36,983 nucleotides of DNA from Methanobacteriota archaeon (lineage in GTDB: Archaea; Thermoplasmatota; Poseidoniia; Poseidoniales; Thalassarchaeaceae): NCBI GenBank assembly GCA_002708695.1, contig PAOZ01000037.1, forward strand, positions 1-36,983, given 5' to 3'. Under the pieces are notes generated by a model that did not search any database, had not been told where the DNA came from, and saw only the letters and a program-made list of their open reading frames with translations. Shown piece by piece: positions 28,094-36,983 of the stretch. The stretch's first letter is position 1; every line of letters starts with the position of its first letter. The translations under genes and the position numbers were made by a program.

Positions 28094-29815
28094 GTGGAAG
28101 AAAATGAGAGTTTTGAGATTGCCAAAGGGGATCTTGACGGGTTAATGGCTCGATATTCTCACGTACGTAGATGGGTAGAGGATTTTGAAGCCCAACATGG
28201 AACTCGCCCTTATTTCTATGGACCTTTAGATCGAGGTGCTAAGAGTATTGAACCGAGAAATTTGATTTATTCTTTAAAACCTCCATTATTCGCCCATATT
28301 TACAAGCCACCCGATGATGATGAACAGGGAGCAGGTACTACTTTGTGGTTCGGTATTGAACCCGTTTTGAATGAAGAAGAAGAGGTCATTCGTCAAGAAA
28401 TAGTTGACAGATTATTACGTGATGCGCCAAGTGCTCCTTCATTTACTTCTGATTCTGAATTTGAAGGGATTCTTGAAGGAATGATTGAACGTATGACTAC
28501 TACTAGTTCTAGTGTGATTCAAGCAGATAGTGTCATAGGTCCTGCTATGGAATTTCTCGGATTAGGAGAATCCTCAATTTCTGTAAATGAAGAGCAGTTA
28601 GAACGGCTGAAATATATCATTATTCGAGATTTAGTTAAATCGGGTCCATTAGAGGCATTACTCTCAGACGAGCAACTTGAAGACATACATTCTGTAGGTT
28701 TAAGATACATCAATATGGATCACAAGGTTTTCGGGATGGTAACCTCCAATATTCGTTTTAGGGATAGAGAAGTTCTAGCAAGGTATCTCCGTTCAATGTC
28801 TGAGAGAATTGGACGTCCAGTATCCGATAGTAAACCGATTATTGATGGAGCATTATTGGACGGTTCAAGAATTAATATCATTTTCAGCGATGATGTTTCG
28901 ATGTTAGGTCCCTCTTTTACGATTCGAAAGTTCGCTGAAGAGACTATCTCTGTTATTCAATTGATAAAGTGGGGGACCATGTCAGCACAACAAGCAGCAT
29001 ATATCTGGTTAGGTCTAGAAAATGGCATGTCTCTACTTGTATCTGGAGAAACTGCATCAGGAAAAACAACAACCTTGAATGCAATTTTACCTTTCATCGA
29101 TCACAATGTAAAGATATATTCTGCTGAAGATACTCCTGAAGTAAAGGTTCGTCATAGATTGTGGCAGAGATTGGTTACTCGAGATTCTAAAAATGAAGAT
29201 TCAAGAGTAGAAATGTTCGATTTGTTGAAGGCTGCTCTTCGTTCTAGGCCCCGATATATCATAATTGGAGAAATTCGTGGTGTTGAAGGAGCTACCGCAT
29301 TCCAAGCAATGCAGACTGGGCACCCTGTAATTGCAACCTTCCACGCATCATCTATTGTCAAAATGATTCAGAGATTTACTGGGGATCCAATCAATGTTCC
29401 AGCTCGATTTTTCGATAACCTCAATTTTGCAATTTTCCAAGAGGTGGTTGAGGCTCCAGGAGGTGGAATTGCTCGTAGAATTACTGGAATCGATGAAGTA
29501 ATTGGTTACAATAAACACGCTGATGGAATTTTAACACGAGGAATGTTTGAATGGGATCCAGTGATTGACAAGCATTACTTTAGAGGAATGTTCCAATCTC
29601 ATTTAATGGAAAATAAAATGGCTCCAATGATGGGATTCGCGAATAAACGTGATATTTACGATGAAATGGAGAGAAGAACAGAGGCAATTCAGAGAATGGC
29701 TGATCGAGATTTAACACATTATGATGATGTCTTCGATATTTTGGACATTTATTATCAACAAGGATGGGAGCAGTTTTCTTCCGCCATAGACACCTGGGTA
29801 GGGGTGAATCATTAG
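28094..29815 (+). CDS. arlI: ArlI, archaellum motor/assembly ATPase
   Basis: GTG start. Walker A SGETASGKTTTLNAI, Asp box AEDTPEVKV, Walker B RPRYIIIGEIRGVE and GHPVIATFHASS. Confidence 0.96.
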   Translation: MEENESFEIAKGDLDGLMARYSHVRRWVEDFEAQHGTRPYFYGPLDRGAKSIEPRNLIYSLKPPLFAHIYKPPDDDEQGAGTTLWFGIEPVLNEEEEVIRQEIVDRLLRDAPSAPSFTSDSEFEGILEGMIERMTTTSSSVIQADSVIGPAMEFLGLGESSISVNEEQLERLKYIIIRDLVKSGPLEALLSDEQLEDIHSVGLRYINMDHKVFGMVTSNIRFRDREVLARYLRSMSERIGRPVSDSKPIIDGALLDGSRINIIFSDDVSMLGPSFTIRKFAEETISVIQLIKWGTMSAQQAAYIWLGLENGMSLLVSGETASGKTTTLNAILPFIDHNVKIYSAEDTPEVKVRHRLWQRLVTRDSKNEDSRVEMFDLLKAALRSRPRYIIIGEIRGVEGATAFQAMQTGHPVIATFHASSIVKMIQRFTGDPINVPARFFDNLNFAIFQEVVEAPGGGIARRITGIDEVIGYNKHADGILTRGMFEWDPVIDKHYFRGMFQSHLMENKMAPMMGFANKRDIYDEMERRTEAIQRMADRDLTHYDDVFDILDIYYQQGWEQFSSAIDTWVGVNH

Positions 29816-29835
29816 TAGGTTGAGGGGACGGACAT

Positions 29836-31629
29836 ATGGAGCGTCTCCCTACATGGCAAATTGCAATTCGCCGATTGGGAATGCCAATTAGTGAATATGC
29901 TCTGAAAGTGGTTCTACCTGCATCGATTATTGGATTACTTGTAGGTGCAATAATTTTCTATATTTCATCAGGATTATTTACTGGAGCATCTGGATTAATT
30001 CTTGCTTTACTTTTTCCACTCTTGACTGGCGGAGCCGCAGCAGTATGGCCGTTAATTCAAACGCAACGTCTTGCTATAGCAATTGAGCGTGAAATGCACA
30101 TGTTCATCACTCGAATGGGAATTTTATCTTTAGGTGATGCAGGTGCTCAATCTATGTTTGATATTCTAAAGCAAATGGGAGATTATGGTGCTTTAGCAGA
30201 TGAGGTTCAAGCAATTGAAACTCTTGTAGATCGGTGGCATACCAACTTGCCAGAAGCAGCCAGAATAGTCGGTAGACAAAGTCCTTCACCGATATGGGGT
30301 GATTTTCTCGATAGAATGGCATTTTCTGTAGAAGCAGGTCAACCATTAGAAGATTTCATGCGTTCTGAGCAGGATACATTCCAAGAGGAATTCAATACCC
30401 TATATGATACTAGATTAGAAGCCGTCGACACACTTCGAGAAATTTATATTTCACTAACTACAACTGGAATGTTCTTACTTGTGGTTTCAGGTATACATCT
30501 TGTATTGTTTATGACTGGTACTTTAGAGGATGATCCATGGACTGTAATGGTTAGGATCCGATGGATTCTTCTTGCAGCATTAATTTACACATTACTACAA
30601 TTGTTTGGCTTAATTTCGTTTATGGTTTTGATTCCGGATGATGATTTGTTTTCTCGAAATGATATGGCTACGAATTACAAAATTAAAATGCGGAGAGCAT
30701 GGGTTTTGGCTACTATCATAGGTGTTTCAATAATTTTGATTACATTATTTTCAAGTATTTTAGTCGACTTTACTTTCATTCTGGATAATTGGGACAAATA
30801 TGGTTTGTTGGCGGTCGCAGTAATTGTTACGCCATTTGCAGTTCCTGCATATTTAGTTGGCAGAGAGGAAAGTTCCGTTCGCCGTAGAGATGAATCATAT
30901 CCTGGTTTTATTCGTGCTCTAGGTGGTACTGCTCAAGCACGTTCTTCTGAGCCAAGTGCAACTGTTCGTGCCCTAAAGGGGATTGACTTTGGTGCTTTGA
31001 ATGAGTCTATCGATCAATTAGAACGTAGACTTTCAATGAGGATTGACAGTGATCATTCATGGGATTGGTTTGCTGCTGATGCAAATTCAATGATGGTTTC
31101 TAGATTTATTAGAATCTATCTTGAGGGGGCACAAACTAGTGGAGAACCAGCAGGAGTAGCTGAATTGGTTTCAAAGAATACCACGAATCTTCTTTCTCTA
31201 AGAAGGAGAAGAGCTCTTTCTTCAGGAACCATGCAAGGAGTTGCTTTTGGGGTTCTAGTTGCAATGATAACTAGTCTCAACATTACGATATCAATTGTTC
31301 AAGGTCTCGGTTCTTCGATTAGTGGAGTTGCACAAGGAATGGTACAAACCGATGTTGCAGGTATTCCTGAATTATCTGGAGGATTTGGATTACCAGTTTT
31401 AGATGATAGTACAGTGGTTGAAGAGAATATATTCCTCTTCAAAATTCTAGTTTCGATTCTAGTGATGATGATGATAATGATTCTAGGATTAATTTCTGCT
31501 AGAATTAGAGGAGGAGGTATTGCCCTATCCATTGGTCAGATGATTACGATGTTATGGGTTGCAGGATTTACTAGTTTCTTGACCGCAGTGCTTTTGGATG
31601 CCTCAATCGGACTATTCATTAGTGGTTAG
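29836..31629 (+). CDS. arlJ: ArlJ, archaellum platform membrane protein
   Basis: 597 aa, multiple TM segments, T2SF-like MFITRMGILSLGDAG...PSPIWGDFLDRMAFSVEAGQPLEDFM, directly after arlI. Confidence 0.93.
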   Translation: MERLPTWQIAIRRLGMPISEYALKVVLPASIIGLLVGAIIFYISSGLFTGASGLILALLFPLLTGGAAAVWPLIQTQRLAIAIEREMHMFITRMGILSLGDAGAQSMFDILKQMGDYGALADEVQAIETLVDRWHTNLPEAARIVGRQSPSPIWGDFLDRMAFSVEAGQPLEDFMRSEQDTFQEEFNTLYDTRLEAVDTLREIYISLTTTGMFLLVVSGIHLVLFMTGTLEDDPWTVMVRIRWILLAALIYTLLQLFGLISFMVLIPDDDLFSRNDMATNYKIKMRRAWVLATIIGVSIILITLFSSILVDFTFILDNWDKYGLLAVAVIVTPFAVPAYLVGREESSVRRRDESYPGFIRALGGTAQARSSEPSATVRALKGIDFGALNESIDQLERRLSMRIDSDHSWDWFAADANSMMVSRFIRIYLEGAQTSGEPAGVAELVSKNTTNLLSLRRRRALSSGTMQGVAFGVLVAMITSLNITISIVQGLGSSISGVAQGMVQTDVAGIPELSGGFGLPVLDDSTVVEENIFLFKILVSILVMMMIMILGLISARIRGGGIALSIGQMITMLWVAGFTSFLTAVLLDASIGLFISG

Positions 31630-31664
31630 AAATAAAAAATAATAATTCAAAATTTGTAAATTGA

Positions 31665-31670
31665 TTTTTT
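31665..31670 (+). terminator. Oligo-T candidate terminator after arlJ
   Basis: T6 run about 35 nt after the arlJ stop in AT-rich intergenic DNA. Confidence 0.3.
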
Positions 31671-31756
31671 CCGTGACATGCACTATGATTCAGAATCAAT
31701 GATTTTGACTCTCATGCTTACAATGTTTGAAATTGTAGAAATTTTCAAATTCATTT

Positions 31757-32698
31757 ATGGTTGACATAAACCGAGCGTTTATTGCATCATCTATTGTTTT
31801 GAATATTCTTCTTGCAATAGTTCTCTACACAGTCATTTCAAGTGAAGAACCATCTAATCCGGAAATAATATTTTTTGAGCGTTCTGAAGAAAATAAAATT
31901 GAATTTGATCGTGATGAGGTAGTTCGTGTTGCTACTTTCAATATTCGAACATTTGGAGTTACTAAGATGGGTAAACCTGAAGTTGTATCGGAATTAGTCC
32001 AAATTTTCGATCGATATGACATGGTAACAGTTCAAGAAATAAAAGATATCAATCAAGAAGTACCATACAGGTTTTTGGATGAATTAAAAAATGAATCATC
32101 AGAAGATTGGGAAATGTTGTTGTCAGAACGTAGTGGGCAACAAGAGGACGATATTGGTGGCCAGGAGCAATATGCCGTATTCTATCGAAACACTGCAGTC
32201 GTTCCATCTGATGATTATATGTTGTACAATGATTCTGAATTAGACGAATTTTATAGAGAGCCATTCTTGACAGAATTCACTGTGTTAACCAAGAATGGTC
32301 AAATTTCTAATTTGACATTTCTCATGATTTCAATTCATACTTCACCAGAAGTAACAGTAGAAGAACTGCAATCATTATCTAATCTGACTATGAGTTTTCC
32401 AGAATCTAAGAGATTGATTATCTTAGGGGATATGAATGCGGATTGTAACTACGCGTCACTTAATGAGTTAGATTCACTTAAGATACGTAATTCAAATTTT
32501 ACATGGATTGTACCCGATGATGCTGATACTACATTTTCTTCAACTAGGTGTGCTTATGATCGTATAATTCTCGATGAACAAATTTCTAGTTCTTACACTG
32601 GATGGTGGGGAATAGATCGAGAAATGAGTAATTCGAACGTATCCGATCATTTTCCTATATGGTTCGAACTTCTTCGTCCATCCTCGACTCTAAATTAG
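31757..32698 (+). CDS. Membrane-anchored/secreted DNase I-like endonuclease (EEP superfamily)
   Basis: N-terminal TM helix. VATFNIRTFGVTKM, RYDMVTVQEIKD, ISIHTSPE, LGDMNADCNYASL, FTWIVPDDADTTFSSTRCAYDRIIL and SDHFPIWFELL. Confidence 0.9.
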   Translation: MVDINRAFIASSIVLNILLAIVLYTVISSEEPSNPEIIFFERSEENKIEFDRDEVVRVATFNIRTFGVTKMGKPEVVSELVQIFDRYDMVTVQEIKDINQEVPYRFLDELKNESSEDWEMLLSERSGQQEDDIGGQEQYAVFYRNTAVVPSDDYMLYNDSELDEFYREPFLTEFTVLTKNGQISNLTFLMISIHTSPEVTVEELQSLSNLTMSFPESKRLIILGDMNADCNYASLNELDSLKIRNSNFTWIVPDDADTTFSSTRCAYDRIILDEQISSSYTGWWGIDREMSNSNVSDHFPIWFELLRPSSTLN

Positions 32699-32734
32699 TC
32701 CATTTAATTCGGACAAATGGCTGGAACATTGACT

Positions 32735-33382
32735 TTACGATTTTCGTTCTTCTCGTTTACGTTTTTTTGTTGCGGCCCAAGAACAAATTAAACTATTGTT
32801 AAGTTCATGGAACCTTGCAGGACAGTGTTCTCGGCCAAAGAATATGATTTGTAGATGTCTTGAATTCCAAGTTTCCTTAGGAAATACTGCTTTCAAATCG
32901 CTTTCAGTTTTCTCAACACTTTTTCCATTACTTAAGCCCCATCTGGCGGCTAGTCTATGGATATGAGTGTCAACAGGGAATGCCGGAATACCAAATGCTT
33001 GTGCCATAACAACACTTGCTGTTTTATGTCCAACTCCTGCTAAAGATTCCAAAAATTCCCATTCAGGTATTACTTCTCCACCATTGGAAATAATTTGTTC
33101 AGCCATTTTTTTGAGATTTTTAGCCTTTGTAGGAGCAAGGCCTATTTCACGGATAATTTCCTTTATTTCTTCAACTTCTAGTGAAGCCATAGCATGCGGA
33201 TTAGGTGCAACAGAGAAAAGTGCAGGAGTGACTTCATTCACCTTTTTGTCAGTTGTTTGCGCTGACAACATTACTGCCACGAGTAGGGTATATGGATCAT
33301 TGTGTTCCAAAGGAATAGGTGTTTGTGGATATAAATCGTCAAGAATCTCTCCAATTTTTTTAGCCTTTTCAATTCGTTTCAT
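32735..33382 (-). CDS. nth: Endonuclease III family DNA glycosylase/AP lyase
   Basis: SAQTTDKKVNEVTPALF, HhH SLAGVGHKTASVV and FPVDTHIHRLAARWG (catalytic K and D present). Confidence 0.92.
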   Translation of the reverse strand: MKRIEKAKKIGEILDDLYPQTPIPLEHNDPYTLLVAVMLSAQTTDKKVNEVTPALFSVAPNPHAMASLEVEEIKEIIREIGLAPTKAKNLKKMAEQIISNGGEVIPEWEFLESLAGVGHKTASVVMAQAFGIPAFPVDTHIHRLAARWGLSNGKSVEKTESDLKAVFPKETWNSRHLQIIFFGREHCPARFHELNNSLICSWAATKKRKREERKS

Positions 33383-35337
33383 TATTTTCCTTCCATCATT
33401 CTTTCTTCAATTACACTACCAGGTAGACAATTCAAAACATCCTGTTCTTCTAGCCAACCTTTTCTGGCCATTTGAACTCCAAACCACACATCTTTCAGAC
33501 CCTTTTTAAAGTGCGCGTCAGGGTTGATTACAATGGGAACTCCTTGAGATTTTGCAAATTTACACAGTCTCCAATCTAAGTCTAATCTGTAAGGACTTGC
33601 ATTGATTTCACAAGCTTTCAATACACCATCTGAATTTAGTTCACCCATTCTCCGTAGAACTGCATGCATGTCCAATGGAAAACCTTCTCTGCCACCAATT
33701 ATTCGCCCAGTAGGATGCCCCAAAATTGTAAATGTAGGGTCTTCAATTGCTTTGATTAAGATTTCAGTATTTTCAATTTCATCTCGATTTCTCCATGAAC
33801 GAATAGCGTGTACGCTTCCTACTACGTGTGAAAATTCTCGTCTAATGCTATCTGGGTAATCCAATTTTCCATCTGCCAAAATATCACATTCGGAACCATG
33901 TAGGATACGAAAATCAGTTCCCTCAGTTGACCATTTATCATTCATCTCTCTAATTTCATTTCCTTGTTTTTTGACTAAATGTTGGGGAACTCCAATACTT
34001 CTTCCTCCAATATTCAGAACTTCAGAATGATCTGCAATCCCCAGATATTCCCAACCTAGAGCCATTGCTGCTTCTGCCATTTCACTTAATGATGCGGAAC
34101 CATCTGATGCAGTAGTGTGGTTATGTAGTGCTCCTTTGACTTGATATGGCTCAATTAATGATGGGAGATTATCAGATAAAGCGGCTTCAATCTCTCCCAT
34201 ATCCTCTCTCATTTCTGGGGGGACCCATTTCATTTGGAGGTGTTCATAAATTTCCGTTTCATCCATTGCCGGCATTCCATTAGCTGCTGCTTCGAGTCCT
34301 TTTGCGTCTCCCAGACCATCAAGAGGAAATAATCCAAATTCATTGAGTCTTAATCCCATGTCTAATGCTCTTTGTCGCATTCGAACATTGTGCTCTTTGC
34401 TTCCAGTGAAATATGCCATTGTGTATGCGAAAACATGAGGAGGAACTAGCCTCACTTGAGCATCGATAGTTGAATTGGATTCCAATTCTTCCCAAGCTTC
34501 TCCTCCAAGTGCGGCTAGTACTCCTTCATCTATTGTAGAATTAGAGAAAGCCTCTTCAAAGATTGTAGATTCTAGGATTAGACTAATTTTTGAATCTCCT
34601 GCTCCTTTAATCTCGGCTATACCTGGAATAGATAGAATTGCATCGGTGACTTTTTCAATATCTTCATTTTCAACAGCTGCGACAATATCGAGGTCTCCAA
34701 TTGACTCTTTTCTTCTTCTTGCTGAACCTGCAAGTTGAGCTCTTTGGACTCCTGAAATAGAAGAAATTCTTCTTTCAAATGCCTCTCCATAAAGTAGACC
34801 GATGTCTAGCCGTCTTCTTCCAGTAAATCTGGCAAGTAAATCAATTCCTTCAAGTATTCTTTCCTCCATCTTTTTACCCATTCTAGGTAAATTTGCTAGA
34901 GCACCTTCTTCTGCTGCTGATCTCAGTTCTGCAATACTCTCTATCCCTAGTTCATCATGGAATTGTTTTATTCTCTTGGGGCCAAGCCCAGGAACTCCTA
35001 ACATTTCGATTAACCCCTTAGGGACTTTTTGATATAGAGAATCTAAATCTCCCCACGTACCCTCATTCATTGCTTCATCTATCAGCCCTGCAATTCCTTT
35101 GCCAATTCCTTTGATTTCAATTAAGGTGCCTTCTTGGACAGTTTCCCATAAATTGTCTTCGTGAGAAGAAAGACTTCTAGATGCATTTTCATATGCTCGA
35201 ACTCTAAATGGATTTGCACCATCTAATTGTAACAGTGTACCTACTTGTTCTAGAACTGAAATGATTTGATTTTTTGTAAAGAAAGGCGGCTCACTTCTTC
35301 GCGATCGTGGGATGACCCAACCGTGCACGCTCACCAT
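33382..35337 (-). CDS. polX: Family X DNA polymerase-PHP domain protein (PolX)
   Basis: N-terminal NPFRVRAYENASRSL, HhH motifs GIGKGIAGLI and GLGPKRIKQF, LAGSARRRKESIGDLDIVAAVE, YFTGSKEHNVRMRQRA, PHP domain ALHNHTTASDGSASLSEM and GIADHSE. Confidence 0.93.
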   Translation of the reverse strand: MVSVHGWVIPRSRRSEPPFFTKNQIISVLEQVGTLLQLDGANPFRVRAYENASRSLSSHEDNLWETVQEGTLIEIKGIGKGIAGLIDEAMNEGTWGDLDSLYQKVPKGLIEMLGVPGLGPKRIKQFHDELGIESIAELRSAAEEGALANLPRMGKKMEERILEGIDLLARFTGRRRLDIGLLYGEAFERRISSISGVQRAQLAGSARRRKESIGDLDIVAAVENEDIEKVTDAILSIPGIAEIKGAGDSKISLILESTIFEEAFSNSTIDEGVLAALGGEAWEELESNSTIDAQVRLVPPHVFAYTMAYFTGSKEHNVRMRQRALDMGLRLNEFGLFPLDGLGDAKGLEAAANGMPAMDETEIYEHLQMKWVPPEMREDMGEIEAALSDNLPSLIEPYQVKGALHNHTTASDGSASLSEMAEAAMALGWEYLGIADHSEVLNIGGRSIGVPQHLVKKQGNEIREMNDKWSTEGTDFRILHGSECDILADGKLDYPDSIRREFSHVVGSVHAIRSWRNRDEIENTEILIKAIEDPTFTILGHPTGRIIGGREGFPLDMHAVLRRMGELNSDGVLKACEINASPYRLDLDWRLCKFAKSQGVPIVINPDAHFKKGLKDVWFGVQMARKGWLEEQDVLNCLPGSVIEERMMEGK

Positions 35338-35423
35338 GCACTTGGTTATTCACTGGGGGTTTTGAAACATATCTTTCACTCAAAATCAAAGACCGACTAG
35401 AAGTAGAGTGGATTGGGGAGAGC

Positions 35424-35762
35424 ATGTTAGAGTTATTCGAATCTATACTTTCATGGTCCTGTGGCCTAGTGATAGTAATTTGGATTTCAATAGGAACCCT
35501 AGCTCGCTCCCAAAAAATTGAACGGATTTCTCACAATGTCATGTCTTTTTTGTGCATGGTTACTGCCATTGGACTTGTTTTATTTCATTTCTTAGGGGGT
35601 ACATTTTGGGGATCACCTCCGTTAGCTAACTTTCTTGCATTAGTACTCGTATTAATGGGTATAGTTAGTCAAATTATTCCAATTAATGGTGAAGAAATTC
35701 AAGGGGAACCCAATCCTCATCATCTGATGAAATTACGTAGAGAAAGGGAGGGTGAAGAGTGA
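35424..35762 (+). CDS. Small membrane protein, unknown function
   Basis: 112 aa with three hydrophobic segments. Confidence 0.6.
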   Translation: MLELFESILSWSCGLVIVIWISIGTLARSQKIERISHNVMSFLCMVTAIGLVLFHFLGGTFWGSPPLANFLALVLVLMGIVSQIIPINGEEIQGEPNPHHLMKLRREREGEE

Positions 35763-36086
35763 TTATCCGCTACTCTCTGCTTCACTTTCTAATTTCTCAT
35801 CAATAAATTGACGCATATATTCTGGCAATTCGCCGTTTTGGAAAATTACATCGTTGACTACATCTAATTGCATTAAAGAATAGTAAATTTGCATTGCAGT
35901 CATTGGTGTTGACCCACATCCTGTACATCCGCCTTCTAATGAGATCATAATAATGCCATCAGTGGTATCTACCACATTTACTACTCCGTCATGTGCATCC
36001 AATACAGCCTGTACGGGCCCCACAGAATCTAGAATGAGTTGCTTGTCAACCACATCATTCCCATTGTGTACTACTCTATCAATCAA
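35763..36086 (-). CDS. NifU C-terminal domain-like Fe-S scaffold protein
   Basis: VQAVLDAHDGVVNVVDTTDGIIMISLEGGCTGCGSTPMTAMQIYYSL, with CxxC in the NifU-like context. TTG start in the ORF track. Confidence 0.8.
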   Translation of the reverse strand: MIDRVVHNGNDVVDKQLILDSVGPVQAVLDAHDGVVNVVDTTDGIIMISLEGGCTGCGSTPMTAMQIYYSLMQLDVVNDVIFQNGELPEYMRQFIDEKLESEAESSG

Positions 36087-36092
36087 CTGATT

Positions 36093-36106
36093 AAAATCGC
36101 GATTTT
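36093..36106. promoter_or_regulatory. Perfect 14-bp palindrome AAAATCGCGATTTT upstream of the NifU-like gene
   Basis: Self-complementary sequence 6 nt upstream of the NifU-like start, in a divergent intergenic region. Confidence 0.35.
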
Positions 36107-36172
36107 TTGCATTGATGGCGATTAACTAAACTATGTGAAAAAGGTCAAACCAGTAATTCAAATCGGTCTCTA

Positions 36173-36181
36173 TTAAATATA
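36173..36181 (+). promoter_or_regulatory. Candidate TATA box of the membrane pyrophosphatase gene
   Basis: TTAAATATA about 40 nt upstream of the ATG at 36217. SD-like AGGTGA lies between. Confidence 0.4.
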
Positions 36182-36216
36182 GGTCGATTTTCGCGTTGAT
36201 GAAATAGGTGAAAAAA

Positions 36217-36983
36217 ATGAGTGCATTTACCCCAGAAGAATTGGCTCAAATAGGCGTTGCATTGGCTGTTTTCGGATTGATTACTGCCTTTGTCCTTTAT
36301 CGACGGAATGATTCTATCGTAATTGATAATGAAACAGTATCTGACATTACTAATCAGATTCAGAAAGGAGCTATGGCGTTCCTATACGCTGAATACAGGT
36401 ATCTTTCAGTATTCGTTTTAGTCGTAGCAGGCCTACTCATGGCAGGTGGACAAATTAACTCAGATTTGGGTATGGAAACCGCACTTGCATTCTTAATTGG
36501 TGCCTTTACTTCGGTAATGGCAGGATATTCTGGAATGCGTAGTGCAACTTCTGCTAATGGTAGAACCGCTATGGCTGCTAAAAATGGAGGTCAACCAGAA
36601 GCATTGCTTGTATCGTTCAATGGTGGAGCAGTCATGGGACTTGCCGTAGGGGGGCTCGGTCTTCTAGGGGTTTCTTCCATGTATCTATGGCTCGGTCAAG
36701 ATTTCAGTACAGTTGGATCGATTGCAGGTTTTGGAATGGGTGCATCTAGTATCGCTCTATTCGCTCGTGTGGGTGGTGGAATTTACACAAAAGCAGCAGA
36801 TGTAGGTGCTGATTTGGTAGGTAAGGTTGAAGCAGGGATTCCAGAAGATGACCCTCGAAATCCAGGAGTTATTGCAGATAATGTAGGAGATAACGTTGGC
36901 GATGTAGCAGGAATGGGAGCAGATATCTTTGAGTCATTTGTTGGTTCAATAATTGCGTCTATGGTGATTGCAGCAGCTGCAGG
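36217..36983 (+). CDS. hppA: Membrane-bound ion-translocating pyrophosphatase, N-terminal part (truncated by window end)
   Basis: Open to the window edge. GALAVFG-like N-terminus; [76 protein letters not shown]. Confidence 0.95.
   Translation, partial: MSAFTPEELAQIGVALAVFGLITAFVLYRRNDSIVIDNETVSDITNQIQKGAMAFLYAEYRYLSVFVLVVAGLLMAGGQINSDLGMETALAFLIGAFTSVMAGYSGMRSATSANGRTAMAAKNGGQPEALLVSFNGGAVMGLAVGGLGLLGVSSMYLWLGQDFSTVGSIAGFGMGASSIALFARVGGGIYTKAADVGADLVGKVEAGIPEDDPRNPGVIADNVGDNVGDVAGMGADIFESFVGSIIASMVIAAAA

Noticed and set aside
31726-31749. TTTGAAA-N10-TTTCAAA inverted repeat upstream of the DNase I-like gene
   Set aside because: Short A/T-only arms in AT-rich DNA; expected often by chance.
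32967-33509. 180-aa plus-strand ORF over nth/polX
   Set aside because: Antisense to two confidently identified repair genes; composition typical of a shadow ORF.
1-36983. CRISPR array, tRNA/rRNA genes, transposase or integrase
   Set aside because: No repeat-spacer pattern, no recognisable tRNA or rRNA sequence and no transposase-like protein seen by eye. A tRNAscan/Infernal run would be needed for certainty.

Overview
This 37 kb archaeal window is most consistent with a Marine Group II / Poseidoniales-like euryarchaeote. That assignment is inferred from gene content; no marker was searched. It is dense with protein genes. I found no rRNA, tRNA, CRISPR array or transposon. The central feature is a compact archaellum (arl/fla) operon at about 25.0-31.6 kb: archaellin, an unknown gene in the arlC/D/E position, then arlF-, arlG-, arlH-, arlI- and arlJ-like genes. 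A UUCG-loop hairpin lies between archaellin and the rest. Directly upstream is a co-oriented, overlapping three-gene module that includes a 1571-aa repeat-rich surface protein with a C-terminal membrane region. Directly downstream is a membrane-anchored protein very similar to animal DNase I. Other identifiable genes are cysS, mevalonate kinase, TBP with a long insertion between its two repeats, a SepF-like protein beside a PKD-domain surface protein, a FixC/FixX pair, a PolX-Nth repair pair, a peroxiredoxin, a NifU-like protein and the start of a membrane pyrophosphatase. The points most worth following up are the unusual archaellum locus and its neighbours, the DNase I homologue, the TBP insertion, an apparent lost catalytic Asp in PolX, and a palindrome/iteron region upstream of a putative DNA-binding protein.
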